DNA of 64,000 bases from Vibrio navarrensis (GTDB taxonomy: Bacteria > Pseudomonadota > Gammaproteobacteria > Enterobacterales > Vibrionaceae): the NCBI RefSeq assembly GCF_015767675.1, contig NZ_CP065218.1:1178001-1242000 (forward strand), read 5' to 3'. A program made the translations under genes and the position numbers. Below the pieces are notes generated by a model. It searched no databases and had not been told where the DNA came from. It saw nothing but the letters and a program-made list of their open reading frames with translations. Numbering within the stretch: the first letter of the stretch is position 1; each line of letters begins with the position of its first letter. Shown one piece after another: positions 9,386-18,359 of the stretch.

Positions 9386-9700
9386 ATGTTCCACGCACAC
9401 GTTTACTATCCGTTAAATCGTCGTTCTGAGGCGGCTGAGTTGCACGAGAAAATTCGCCGCGAGCGTAAAGATGTTTTACAAATATTTCCTCTGGTGGATC
9501 GCTTAGTCGGGCCACACAAGATGCCCATGTTTGAGCTGCACTTTCGTGATAACCAAAAGGGGTTGATTGAGTGGCTGGACACTCAGCGCGGTGGTTTTTC
9601 GGTCCTTATTCATCCGGTAAGTGAGGAAGAGCTCCTCGACCATACCGAGCGCGCACAGTGGCTCGGTACTAACATTGGCATTTTTGAAGAGATATTCTAA
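9386..9700 (+). CDS. DOPA 4,5-dioxygenase family protein
   Basis: This 104-residue protein starts MFHAHVYYPLNRRSEAAEL and contains HKMPMFELHF and FSVLIHPVSEEELLDHTERAQWLG. These match the small ring-cleavage dioxygenase-like family named after fungal DOPA 4,5-dioxygenase, whose conserved His residues (HAHVY, HKMP, HP) would bind iron. The bacterial members' natural substrate is largely unknown. It is a single gene, with TAGGTG upstream of the ATG. Confidence 0.85.
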   Translation: MFHAHVYYPLNRRSEAAELHEKIRRERKDVLQIFPLVDRLVGPHKMPMFELHFRDNQKGLIEWLDTQRGGFSVLIHPVSEEELLDHTERAQWLGTNIGIFEEIF

Positions 9701-9799
9701 GTGTGATCGCAAAATGCACATCTTTCTACCTAACTCCTTTCTAACTTGAGCTTTTGTGCTAAAACTTAATAAGTAGTGGATAAAACAGAGGCTTAGTAA

Positions 9800-11347
9800 A
9801 TGGATTTATTTGCTGACCATCGTGCAGAAAATGGTAAAGCTGTCAGTGAGACAATTGATTTACAACGCGGCCATCAACCTTGGAAAGTGTTGCTCGTTGA
9901 TGACGACGAGCAGATGCACCAGATAACGCGTCTTGCTTTATCTGGTTTTCAGTTTCAGGAGCGCAGTTTAGAGCTAATTTCGGCCTATTCTGGTATTGAT
10001 GCTCGGCGAATTTTGCAAGAACAGCAAGACATCGCGGTGGCTTTTGTTGACGTGGTCATGGAAACTGAGCACGCGGGATTAGAGTTGGTGCGGTTTATCC
10101 GAGAAACCTTGGGAAACCGCTTGATTCGCTTGGTGCTGCGGACCGGGCAAGCTGGGCAAGCACCGGAAGACGTGGTGATCAAAGAGTATGAAATTGATGA
10201 CTACAAAGAGAAAACCGAGCTAACTACGCAAAAACTCAAAACTGTGCTCTATTCAATGCTGCGTTCTTATCGCGACCTGTGTTTAATTGAAGAGCAAAAA
10301 CAAGGGCTTAGTCGTGTAATTCAGGCTTCCGCTTTTGTGCAAAATACCACCACCTTACAAACTTATGCCTCGTCGGTTTTGGCGCAGCTTACTTCATTGC
10401 TAAAACTGGAAAAATCGGCGCTCTATTGCATTGTCAAACCCGGTCCTCAAGGGGAAGAATCACGGGCCTTGACGCTAGCCGCGACGGGATCCTATGTCGA
10501 TTTCTGCGCCAAGTGCGCGTTTGATATGCTGCCAGACGTGGTGGCAGAGCGTTGCCAACAGGCTTTGCTCAGCAAGCAAACCATGAACTATGGCGATGCA
10601 TTTGTGCTCTACAGCCATGATGAACAGGGCGTCGATAGCCTGTTGTATGTCAATCTCAACAAGAACTTAGATGAGTTTGACTTACAGTTACTGGAACTGT
10701 ACATGCAGAACATCGGCCTGACTTTCGAAAATCTCAACCTGATGCTCGATATTCGCGAAACCTCGAAAGAGTTGGTGTACAACTTGGCTAATGCGGTCGA
10801 GGCGAGAAGCCGCGAAACGGGAGCGCACGTGCAGCGTGTTTCGCTATTTGCCGAGAAGTTAGCTCTGCTTTACGGCTTAAGCGAGTACGACAGTAGCATG
10901 ATCAAACACGCCTCGCCGCTACATGACATTGGCAAAGTGGCCATTCCCGATGCGATTTTGCACAAACCGGGCAAATTGGATGCCGAAGAGTGGAGTGAGA
11001 TGCAGCGTCATGTCGAGTATGGTGTGGAAATATTGAGCAAATCTAAGCGACGTTTGATCGCTGTCGGCAGAGAAATTGCCGCCTCACATCATGAAAAGTG
11101 GGATGGCTCGGGTTATCCCAACCGTTTGAGCGGAGAATCCATTCCGATTAGTGGTCGCATCGTCGCTTTGGCGGATGTGTTTGATGCTCTAGGGTCAAAA
11201 CGCAGTTACAAAGAGCCGTGGAGTGACGACGACATCCTACGAGAGATCATCGCGCAAAAAGGCAAACACTTTGACCCCAAATTGGTTGAGCTTTTTCTCG
11301 ATAACATTAGCGACTTTATTGCAATACGTGAAAGTAACCCCGACTAA
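9800..11347 (+). CDS. Response regulator with DUF3369 and HD-GYP domains (c-di-GMP phosphodiesterase)
   Basis: The 515-residue protein has a receiver domain (about residues 28-150; acidic DDD at 34-36 and phosphoacceptor Asp84 in AFVDVVME), a DUF3369 sensor region (about 165-325) and an HD-GYP domain (about 330-500). The HD-GYP motifs are intact: ASPLHDIGKVAIPD and HHEKWDGSGYPN, so it should hydrolyse c-di-GMP. It ends 18 bases from a convergent sensor kinase, a plausible but unproven partner. TTAGTAA before the ATG is a weak ribosome site. Confidence 0.95.
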   Translation: MDLFADHRAENGKAVSETIDLQRGHQPWKVLLVDDDEQMHQITRLALSGFQFQERSLELISAYSGIDARRILQEQQDIAVAFVDVVMETEHAGLELVRFIRETLGNRLIRLVLRTGQAGQAPEDVVIKEYEIDDYKEKTELTTQKLKTVLYSMLRSYRDLCLIEEQKQGLSRVIQASAFVQNTTTLQTYASSVLAQLTSLLKLEKSALYCIVKPGPQGEESRALTLAATGSYVDFCAKCAFDMLPDVVAERCQQALLSKQTMNYGDAFVLYSHDEQGVDSLLYVNLNKNLDEFDLQLLELYMQNIGLTFENLNLMLDIRETSKELVYNLANAVEARSRETGAHVQRVSLFAEKLALLYGLSEYDSSMIKHASPLHDIGKVAIPDAILHKPGKLDAEEWSEMQRHVEYGVEILSKSKRRLIAVGREIAASHHEKWDGSGYPNRLSGESIPISGRIVALADVFDALGSKRSYKEPWSDDDILREIIAQKGKHFDPKLVELFLDNISDFIAIRESNPD

Positions 11348-11365
11348 TCAGTCAATTATGGAACT

Positions 11366-13303
11366 CTACTCTTGGGCGATGTTCAGCGGCAGCTCCTTAG
11401 GAAAAGTGATGGTGAACTGCACCCCTTCGCCGGGGGCTGACGCAAAACGAAGGTCGCCTTTTAACTTCTGCTTGATCAAGTTAAACGCTAGGTTTAGCCC
11501 CAAACCCGAGCCGCCTTTGCCACGTTTGCTGGTGAAAAAGGGCTCGAAAATCTTTTGATGCAACGATTCATCCACACCACAGCCGTTGTCGCTGTAATGC
11601 AGAATGATGTTTTCATCTTGCTGCTCCAGTCTGATCACAATGCTGGGTTGCGCTTGCTCGGCAAAGGCGTGATTGACGCTGTTTAAAATCAGATTTGAGA
11701 CGATTTGGGTTAACACGCCCGGTAGGCTATTCATTGCCAATTGATCGTCACCTTCAAGTATGGGGGTGACTGGAACTTTTCGTGTTTCTGGGTGCAAGCT
11801 GGCGATCAGCGCAGATAACACTTGTTTGACGTTGAACTCGCTACGGCTTTCGGAAATTTGATCCACCGCCGTCTGTTTGAAATCACGGATCAATTTGGCA
11901 GCGCGGTGCAGATTGTTTTCCAACATCTCGCTGCTGTCGGTCATTTGTTGCATCAATTGAGCAAACTGGGTGCTGGTCAATGACTGATCAGAGAAGGCTT
12001 GATTCAGTTGGCGTGTCGCATCACGAATGATGGACGAAGCCGTCACCGCGATCCCCAAAGGGGTGTTGACTTCGTGAGCCACGCCAGCGACCAAACCGCC
12101 CAAAGCGGCCAGCTTTTCTGATTCCACTAGGTGCTCTTGAGTTTTTTGTAGCTGCTCCATGCTCTGTTTGAGATCTAAGGTGCGCAGCGCGACCTGATGT
12201 TCGAGATTCTGGTTGAGTGTTTGTAGCTCAACTTGGGTGCGCTTAAGGTCGGTAATGTTGAGCGCAGTGCCACGAAATCCGACAAATTGGTCCTCTTCAT
12301 AAAGAGCAATCGCTTGAAAGTGGAAGTACAACGCCATGCTGTTGAGCGTAATGCACTCTTCACAGCGAGAAAAATCCTGTTTCTTGAGCAAGCAACGCTT
12401 CAGTTGATTGGCGTGAGAGAACGCTCCCAGCTCACTCAGTAGCGGCTTGCGATCTTCGCTTAGGTTGAGTGCATTGAGCATGGCTTCGGAACAAAAAGTT
12501 AAACGGCCGAGGTGATCGGTTTCCCACAGCCAATCCGACGAGACATGGGTAAAATCGGTAAAGCGCTCTTGCTCACGTTTGATGTTGCGATACAGCGTAG
12601 TCACGCTAGTGGTGATGCGGTTGGTCTCATCTCCCAGCCAATCGAGTTCATCTTCGCTCTCCATCGCCCAATCGGAGTGCGCCAATGCCAAGGGCTCTGC
12701 TGGATGGCGCGGATTGTAGTTGCGCAGGTACTTGGCGATTTCAAAAATACGCCGATTTACACTGGTGTGGAACACCATCAAGATGATGGTGCAAACTAAG
12801 GTGGTTTTAATCGCGTTCATGGTCAGCGTCATTAAAAACTGCCGGATCAGTTGCTGATAAATTTGCCCAGCGTCTGATTCGACGTAAATGGTGCCAATGG
12901 TTTGCGACGTGCCATCAAGCGGGTTTTGATAAATAAGGGGAAAGCGGCTGCCGATCGCTCGCTCTTTGACCTTGTGCCCGGCATTGAACACATAATCGTC
13001 CGAGCGGATCTCTAAGAAATCGATTTTGGGCAAGTTGACCAGACCATCCAACCGCTCTTGCAGCAGCACCATATCAAACGACCACAGTGAAGCCGACAAC
13101 AAACCTGCGTGCACATTCTGTATTTCGTAGTGTCGCTGCTCAACATCGTTAAACTCTTTGTCGTAATCCCAATAGAGCTGCAACAAGGTGGTAAACAAGG
13201 TGATCACGCCGCTGATGATGATCATGATCAGCACAATCCGCCGACCAATGCGGCTGAACAGTGGGTTATGAATGCTCTCTTCGTACTGCTGGACTTTGCT
13301 CAT
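11366..13303 (-). CDS. Membrane sensor histidine kinase with PAS domain
   Basis: The 645-residue protein has two membrane segments (about 23-43 and 157-179) framing a periplasmic domain of about 110 residues. A PAS domain follows (about 245-350), then a coiled coil, a dimerisation/phosphoacceptor domain with His410 in GVAHEVNTPLG, and an ATPase domain with DNGCGVDESL, FFTSKRGKGGSGLGL. It has no receiver domain of its own. It diverges from a periplasmic binding protein gene across 138 bases and converges on an HD-GYP response regulator, so the three may form one sensory circuit. Confidence 0.93.
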   Translation of the reverse strand: MSKVQQYEESIHNPLFSRIGRRIVLIMIIISGVITLFTTLLQLYWDYDKEFNDVEQRHYEIQNVHAGLLSASLWSFDMVLLQERLDGLVNLPKIDFLEIRSDDYVFNAGHKVKERAIGSRFPLIYQNPLDGTSQTIGTIYVESDAGQIYQQLIRQFLMTLTMNAIKTTLVCTIILMVFHTSVNRRIFEIAKYLRNYNPRHPAEPLALAHSDWAMESEDELDWLGDETNRITTSVTTLYRNIKREQERFTDFTHVSSDWLWETDHLGRLTFCSEAMLNALNLSEDRKPLLSELGAFSHANQLKRCLLKKQDFSRCEECITLNSMALYFHFQAIALYEEDQFVGFRGTALNITDLKRTQVELQTLNQNLEHQVALRTLDLKQSMEQLQKTQEHLVESEKLAALGGLVAGVAHEVNTPLGIAVTASSIIRDATRQLNQAFSDQSLTSTQFAQLMQQMTDSSEMLENNLHRAAKLIRDFKQTAVDQISESRSEFNVKQVLSALIASLHPETRKVPVTPILEGDDQLAMNSLPGVLTQIVSNLILNSVNHAFAEQAQPSIVIRLEQQDENIILHYSDNGCGVDESLHQKIFEPFFTSKRGKGGSGLGLNLAFNLIKQKLKGDLRFASAPGEGVQFTITFPKELPLNIAQE

Positions 13304-13441
13304 ACTGGTAGGTGGCTCCTGGCACTTTCATCTCAGTATAGATGCAAATGCGTTGAACCAATGTTGCCTACCCAGCAGATTTCATTGTTATTGATAATTT
13401 CAACTACACTGCAATGGAAAAGACCATTTAAGGCGAGCACT

Positions 13442-14413
13442 ATGAAAACGATTTCGTTACTACTCATCATGCTGTTTTCAATTTCGCTGCGCGCAGCAGA
13501 TGTGTTGGTAATTGAAAGTTATCACAATCAATATGAGTGGGATAAAAGCTATTTACAGGGGCTGCGCAGTGAAGTTGCGGATAAAGCAGAGATCGTTACG
13601 TTTGAAATGGACACCAAACGCTTGCCGAGAGAGCAATATCCTTTGATGGCGGAGAAAGCGTTTGCTACGTATCAACAATTGAAGCCCAAGATCGTCGTGT
13701 TGGGTGACGACAATGCACTAAATTATATGCTGCCAAAACTCTACGACGAACCTATTTCGCTCATCTTTCTTGGTATTAATATCAATCCACGGAAATTACT
13801 TGCCACTTATCATGGTAAAGCTGAAGTGACCGGTTTGCTTGAACTGCCATTGTTTGTCAAAAATATTGGTGAGATTAAACGGATTATTGGCAAGCGCGAT
13901 CTGAAAGTGTGGATATTATTTGATTCCGGTGTGACCTCTGAAATTTCCGCAAGTTATATTGACAGCCAGTATCAATTAATGAAAAAAAGTTTATCGGTCG
14001 ATGTGAAAATTCATCTGATTGGCGAATTTCAAGCTTGGCAAAGTACGATTGACTCTGCGAGAAGTGAGAGGGTAGATGCCATTATCGTCGGCTTGTACCA
14101 AACCATCACCGACTCAGCAGGGAGGAATGTGTCGTCCGAGGAAGTGATTGCTTGGACCAATCAACATACTCGTGTGCCGCTGTTTGGCTTTTGGGATTTT
14201 TCTGTCGGAAAAGGCAAAACTTCAGGTGGTGTGGTTCTGTTTGGGGACGCACAAGGCAAGCAAGTCGGGCAGATCGTTAACCAGATCCTTTTGGGCACGC
14301 CAGCCAGCACCATACCGATCCAAATCGGCAATCAGGGGCGCGCGCTGTTTAGTGAGGCTGAGATGAAACGTTGGGGCTTGCAAGCACCAAATCACGCGGA
14401 GTGGGTGGAATGA
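13442..14413 (+). CDS. Periplasmic ABC-type substrate-binding protein
   Basis: The protein of 323 residues begins with a signal peptide (MKTISLLLIMLFSISLRAA) and continues DVLVIESYHNQYEWDKSYLQGLRSE, the pattern of the PF04392-type binding proteins with a two-lobed fold. No ABC permease or ATPase gene is nearby. It lies back to back with a sensor kinase and overlaps the next membrane protein gene by four bases. This suggests it presents a ligand to the kinase instead of feeding a transporter. The ligand is unknown. Confidence 0.82.
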   Translation: MKTISLLLIMLFSISLRAADVLVIESYHNQYEWDKSYLQGLRSEVADKAEIVTFEMDTKRLPREQYPLMAEKAFATYQQLKPKIVVLGDDNALNYMLPKLYDEPISLIFLGININPRKLLATYHGKAEVTGLLELPLFVKNIGEIKRIIGKRDLKVWILFDSGVTSEISASYIDSQYQLMKKSLSVDVKIHLIGEFQAWQSTIDSARSERVDAIIVGLYQTITDSAGRNVSSEEVIAWTNQHTRVPLFGFWDFSVGKGKTSGGVVLFGDAQGKQVGQIVNQILLGTPASTIPIQIGNQGRALFSEAEMKRWGLQAPNHAEWVE

Positions 14414-15054
14414 GTTTGGCACTGATCTTTGAGGTGGCCCTGCTGGCGATCGCTTATTTGCTGACGTTCTTATTCTTGTTGCCTAGCCAAATCCCTCATA
14501 ACCATCCGTTTGACTTTAAAGGCCCACGCTTTCTTCTCACTAAGCCTTGGGAAAAAAGCGCTAATAAAGCGTGGCGCGCCTATTATGCGCAGGTGTTGCA
14601 ACCTTTTCTCGAGCAGAAAACTTTTTATGCGGTGAGTTGTTTTACGCTGTTTATCAGTTGGCACAACAGCATTTCTTGGTCGGTTTCATGGGAAAATGGT
14701 TTACCCATTATTTATCTGTTCTCGTTGGACATCAACTTGTATGACGTGAATCAGATTATCATTATTTCCTCGCTATTTTCCTTGCTATTAATGCGGCCAT
14801 TTTGGCAAATATCTTTATTGGCTGCTTATTATCTTTCTTCATTATTAATAAAACGTCTCTCATTTAGTAAACTCAAATTTACTCTAGTTGCTTTCTGCTG
14901 CTTGGCATTAGCGAATTATGCGTTGACGGTGATTTTGTTTTACTTGCTCAATCGCTATTATTCTATCAGTCACGGAATGTTATTAATGCCCGGGTTTATT
15001 TTGCTCTTTGCTTTGGTGCTTTGTTTGCCGACATCACGTTTTTCACGCCAATAA
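14410..15054 (+). CDS. Hypothetical multi-pass membrane protein
   Basis: The 214-residue protein has about five to six hydrophobic segments, starting with MSLALIFEVALLAIAYLLTF. I do not recognise the family. The ATG overlaps the stop codon of the binding-protein gene (ATGA), with a G-rich ribosome site (GGAGTGGGTGG) ahead of it. Translation is thus coupled to the binding protein, and a shared role in sensing is inferred from this alone. Confidence 0.8.
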   Translation: MSLALIFEVALLAIAYLLTFLFLLPSQIPHNHPFDFKGPRFLLTKPWEKSANKAWRAYYAQVLQPFLEQKTFYAVSCFTLFISWHNSISWSVSWENGLPIIYLFSLDINLYDVNQIIIISSLFSLLLMRPFWQISLLAAYYLSSLLIKRLSFSKLKFTLVAFCCLALANYALTVILFYLLNRYYSISHGMLLMPGFILLFALVLCLPTSRFSRQ

Positions 15055-15137
15055 TCTCGCTTCGATCAACGCGACTGGCTATTTCCGCCTCCCTGAGTTA
15101 GCATTGCCGACCTTTTTTATCAGCGACGGGAGGCACT

Positions 15138-16490
15138 ATGTTTATTGGCTTTGATTATGGTACGGCAAATTGCTCGATTGCAGTGATGCAAGAGGGCGAA
15201 CCACAACTGCTACCGCTTGAAGGTGAAAGCTACTACATCCCGTCAACGTTATCGGCACCCAGTCGAGAATCGGTATCCGAGCATCTATTTCGTCATCTCA
15301 ACATCAAGCCGTTTGATGCCATCGGCGAACAACTGCTGCGTCGTTCAATCAACGAAAACCGCGAAGAGAGTATCGACCTTCATCCGCAAGATGTCGCCTT
15401 TGGTCAAGCAGCGCTGGATCGCTATTTGGCCGATCCGCGTGATCTCTATTACGTAAAGTCACCGAAATCGTTTTTGGGTGCGTCCGGTTTGCATGATATC
15501 CAACTGAGTTTTATCGAAGATTTGGTGTGCGCCATGATGGTCAATATTCGCCAAAATGGCGAGAAAAGTACGCAAACGGCGATTGAAAGTGCGGTTATTG
15601 GCCGTCCGGTCAACTTTCATGGCCGTGGCGGTGAAGTGGCGAATCGTCAGGCAGAAAGCATCTTGCGCCGCGCTGCGCAGCGGGCTGGGTTCAAACAGAT
15701 AGAATTCCAGTTCGAGCCTGTTGCCGCCGGGTTGGAATACGAAGCGACGTTGACGCACAATCAAACGGTGTTGGTGGTGGACATCGGCGGCGGTACCACC
15801 GACTGCTCATTGCTTGAAATGGGGCCGAAATGGCGAGGTCAGAAAGATCGCAGCGCCAGTTTACTTGCCCACACCGGGCAGCGAGTGGGGGGAAACGATC
15901 TCGACATTCATCTGGCATTTCGTCAGTTGATGACACCATTTGGCTTTGGTAGTAAAGCGCTCAGTGGCATTGATATGCCGAGAACGCAGTTCTGGAATCC
16001 GATCGCGATCAACAATGTGCAAGCGCAAAACGAGTTTTACTCGCGACAGAACTTAGCTGCGTTAAAAACATTGCATAAAGAAGCGCAAGAGCCAGAAAAA
16101 CTGGCGAGATTGCTGCAGGTTTACCATGAGACGCTGGGTTATCAGATCACGCGTCGCGCCGAAGAGGCGAAAATTGTGCTATCGGAACAAGACAGATGTC
16201 GCCTGTCGCTCAATCTACTATCGGAAACGCTTGAAGTGGAGATTGAACGTCAAGAGATGATCGCCGCGATTGAAGCACCGAAACTCAAAATGGTCGAGTT
16301 GGTGCGTGAGGCGGTCGCGCAAGGTGGCAAACAGCCAGACGTTATCTTTATGACGGGCGGCTCTGCGCGCTCTCCAGTGCTGCGAGAAGCGATCGAAAGT
16401 GAGCTGCCGAACATTCCTTTAGTCAGCGGCAACTATTTCGGCTCAGTCACGGCGGGCCTCGCTCGCTGGGCGCAGGTGTGCTTCGCTTAA
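15138..16490 (+). CDS. yegD: Hsp70-family protein YegD
   Basis: The 450-residue protein has the actin-like ATPase fold of Hsp70: phosphate 1 motif FIGFDYGTANCSIAVMQ, phosphate 2 motif VVDIGGGTTDCSLLEM and adenosine motif FMTGGSARSPVLREAIE. It lacks the Hsp70 substrate-binding domain, as is normal for YegD. A role as an unconventional chaperone is generally assumed. GGGAGG lies 6 bases before the ATG. It stands alone. Confidence 0.93.
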   Translation: MFIGFDYGTANCSIAVMQEGEPQLLPLEGESYYIPSTLSAPSRESVSEHLFRHLNIKPFDAIGEQLLRRSINENREESIDLHPQDVAFGQAALDRYLADPRDLYYVKSPKSFLGASGLHDIQLSFIEDLVCAMMVNIRQNGEKSTQTAIESAVIGRPVNFHGRGGEVANRQAESILRRAAQRAGFKQIEFQFEPVAAGLEYEATLTHNQTVLVVDIGGGTTDCSLLEMGPKWRGQKDRSASLLAHTGQRVGGNDLDIHLAFRQLMTPFGFGSKALSGIDMPRTQFWNPIAINNVQAQNEFYSRQNLAALKTLHKEAQEPEKLARLLQVYHETLGYQITRRAEEAKIVLSEQDRCRLSLNLLSETLEVEIERQEMIAAIEAPKLKMVELVREAVAQGGKQPDVIFMTGGSARSPVLREAIESELPNIPLVSGNYFGSVTAGLARWAQVCFA

Positions 16491-16674
16491 CAGGCGGGTG
16501 CTTTGCCTAATAGGCAGCTTAGTAAGTAAATAGTGTATAAATAGTGCAAAGGCTCGCCTCTGAGGCCATTGGCAGCGCAGTTGGCGAGTTCGCTATGAAG
16601 GCGTACAATCGTTATCTCGTTGAGTTGTCTGAGCACATCGTGCGGGTTTGGTACCGTTTCATTGGAGAGATAAA

Positions 16675-17607
16675 ATGCCTGAATGTCGTGTTAGCCGCAG
16701 TATCCACGTCGAAAAAAGTGTCGAGAAAACCATCGACTACATCAGCGATTTCACCACGTGGACGAAATGGTCACCGTGGCTGATCTTAGAGCCAAACAGC
16801 GAAGTAGCCTTCAGCACTTTTCAGCAGCAACCGGGTGCTTACTACACTTGGAAAGGTAAGCGTATCGGCCAAGGGCGAATGGAACTGGCGCATCTTTACG
16901 ACAACCAATTGGTGTACCGTCTCAACTTTCTCAAACCTTTTAAAAGCCATGCTGAAGTGCGTTTTAATGTCACGCCCTCGGGCTCAGGTTGTAAAGTGGA
17001 ATGGCAATATCGCGGCCACCTGCCGTGGTATCTGTTTTTTCTCAAAAGCTTTATTCGTAATATGCTGCGCATGGACTATGACCGAGGTTTGCGCATGCTG
17101 AAAAGTGCGCTGGAAACCGGGCGCGTTGACAGTAAAGTCCGTGAGCTGGGCGAACGAGTTCTGCCTGAAACCCACTATATTGGCGTTTGGGGTTCGGCAA
17201 CTTTGGACGAAATTGCCACGCTGGCACAGCGCCATACGGATAACCTCAATGATTACGCGGCGCTGCATAATATCACCGCATGTGGTGAGCAGTTTAGGCT
17301 TTATCAATCCATGTCAATGCGTAAGCGGCGTTTCGATTTCATTACCTGTTTGCCTGTTTCTGAACCAATGCCTGCAGCGGAGAAGTTTGTCGCCGGTACG
17401 ATTCCCGCAGGCGTCACTTTTGCGGTGGAACATCAAGGCGAATATCAATTTCTTGGCAATGCTTGGGCCTTTGCTGCATCATTAACGCGTGCCAAGAAGT
17501 TTAAAGTCAAATCTCGCCCTCTGGGCATTGAAAAGTATCTCGATAATCGAAGTGAAGTCGCTCCAGACCAATTGCGTACGGAAGTGATGCTATTTAAAAA
17601 GGGCTAA
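16675..17607 (+). CDS. SRPBCC-domain protein with C-terminal GyrI/effector-binding domain
   Basis: The first half (about residues 1-150; VSRSIHVEKSVEKTIDYISDFTTWTKWSPW) is a START-like ligand-binding domain of the polyketide cyclase type. The second half (about 155-310) resembles the GyrI-like/AraC effector-binding fold, ending DQLRTEVMLFKKG. Both are small-molecule-binding modules and there is no DNA-binding part. The start at 16675 follows GGAGAG by 7 bases. One base separates it from the next gene, so they form an operon. The ligand is unknown. Confidence 0.85.
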   Translation: MPECRVSRSIHVEKSVEKTIDYISDFTTWTKWSPWLILEPNSEVAFSTFQQQPGAYYTWKGKRIGQGRMELAHLYDNQLVYRLNFLKPFKSHAEVRFNVTPSGSGCKVEWQYRGHLPWYLFFLKSFIRNMLRMDYDRGLRMLKSALETGRVDSKVRELGERVLPETHYIGVWGSATLDEIATLAQRHTDNLNDYAALHNITACGEQFRLYQSMSMRKRRFDFITCLPVSEPMPAAEKFVAGTIPAGVTFAVEHQGEYQFLGNAWAFAASLTRAKKFKVKSRPLGIEKYLDNRSEVAPDQLRTEVMLFKKG

Positions 17608-17608
17608 C

Positions 17609-18121
17609 ATGAATACCTTTGTGATTGAAACAGTGCTACTGATTTTACTCGGGATGTTTGTCGTGCTGGTTGCGCTGCAATTGTGGTTTTGGCTTCGGCC
17701 CTATCTTTATGATCTGCTGCTGCCAGCCGACTTTCGTTTTACAGTGCGTAATCTGCTGGCGACGCTTAATCAGGTCAAACCACGTGGTGAGATTAGCGCA
17801 GAGTACGCCGCGCAGCTTGGTGAACTGATGCAACCCAATCTAGCGCAAAGGCAGAAAATCCTTGCCGCTACGCAGCTTTTTACCGAGGTCACGCAAAATC
17901 ATCCAATCTCGTTCAACAGCAGCAAAGAGCAAGCGATTGTTGAACAGAGTGCTCAGCAGTTGCAGCATTTAGCACAGCAGATGAGTAAGCAACCTAAGCA
18001 TCTCTGCCATGCGATTTCAGCCCATTTTTACTGCGCTGCTTGTGTATGGCTGTGTCAATTGATCTTGGCGCAAGGCACAAACGACGCGCAAGAGAAAGAC
18101 GCATCGGCGTGTGAACAGTGA
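17609..18121 (+). CDS. Hypothetical membrane-anchored protein
   Basis: The 170-residue protein has one N-terminal membrane helix (about residues 5-30, VLLILLGMFVVLVALQLWFWL) followed by a soluble, Gln-rich helical part. I do not recognise it. It is placed one base after the SRPBCC/GyrI gene and is likely co-translated with it. Confidence 0.75.
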   Translation: MNTFVIETVLLILLGMFVVLVALQLWFWLRPYLYDLLLPADFRFTVRNLLATLNQVKPRGEISAEYAAQLGELMQPNLAQRQKILAATQLFTEVTQNHPISFNSSKEQAIVEQSAQQLQHLAQQMSKQPKHLCHAISAHFYCAACVWLCQLILAQGTNDAQEKDASACEQ

Positions 18122-18359
18122 ACGTTCAGCTCGTCTTAATTTTGAGATTTTGTTCACTCGGGATTGTGGTGATGAAAAAATACACTATAATCTCGGCTGA
18201 TTTTTATAAGATGTCGCAAAAATCAGTTCAGCTCTGGCTCCTGTGCCTGCCCTAAGGCCACTCGAGCAGGTGCGAACAAGGAAGCCATTTTCAGACGTCT
18301 TGATCAACAGATATAACAAGTTTGCTTGTTTGGTATATTTGCCTTGATTGAGGTTTCTC

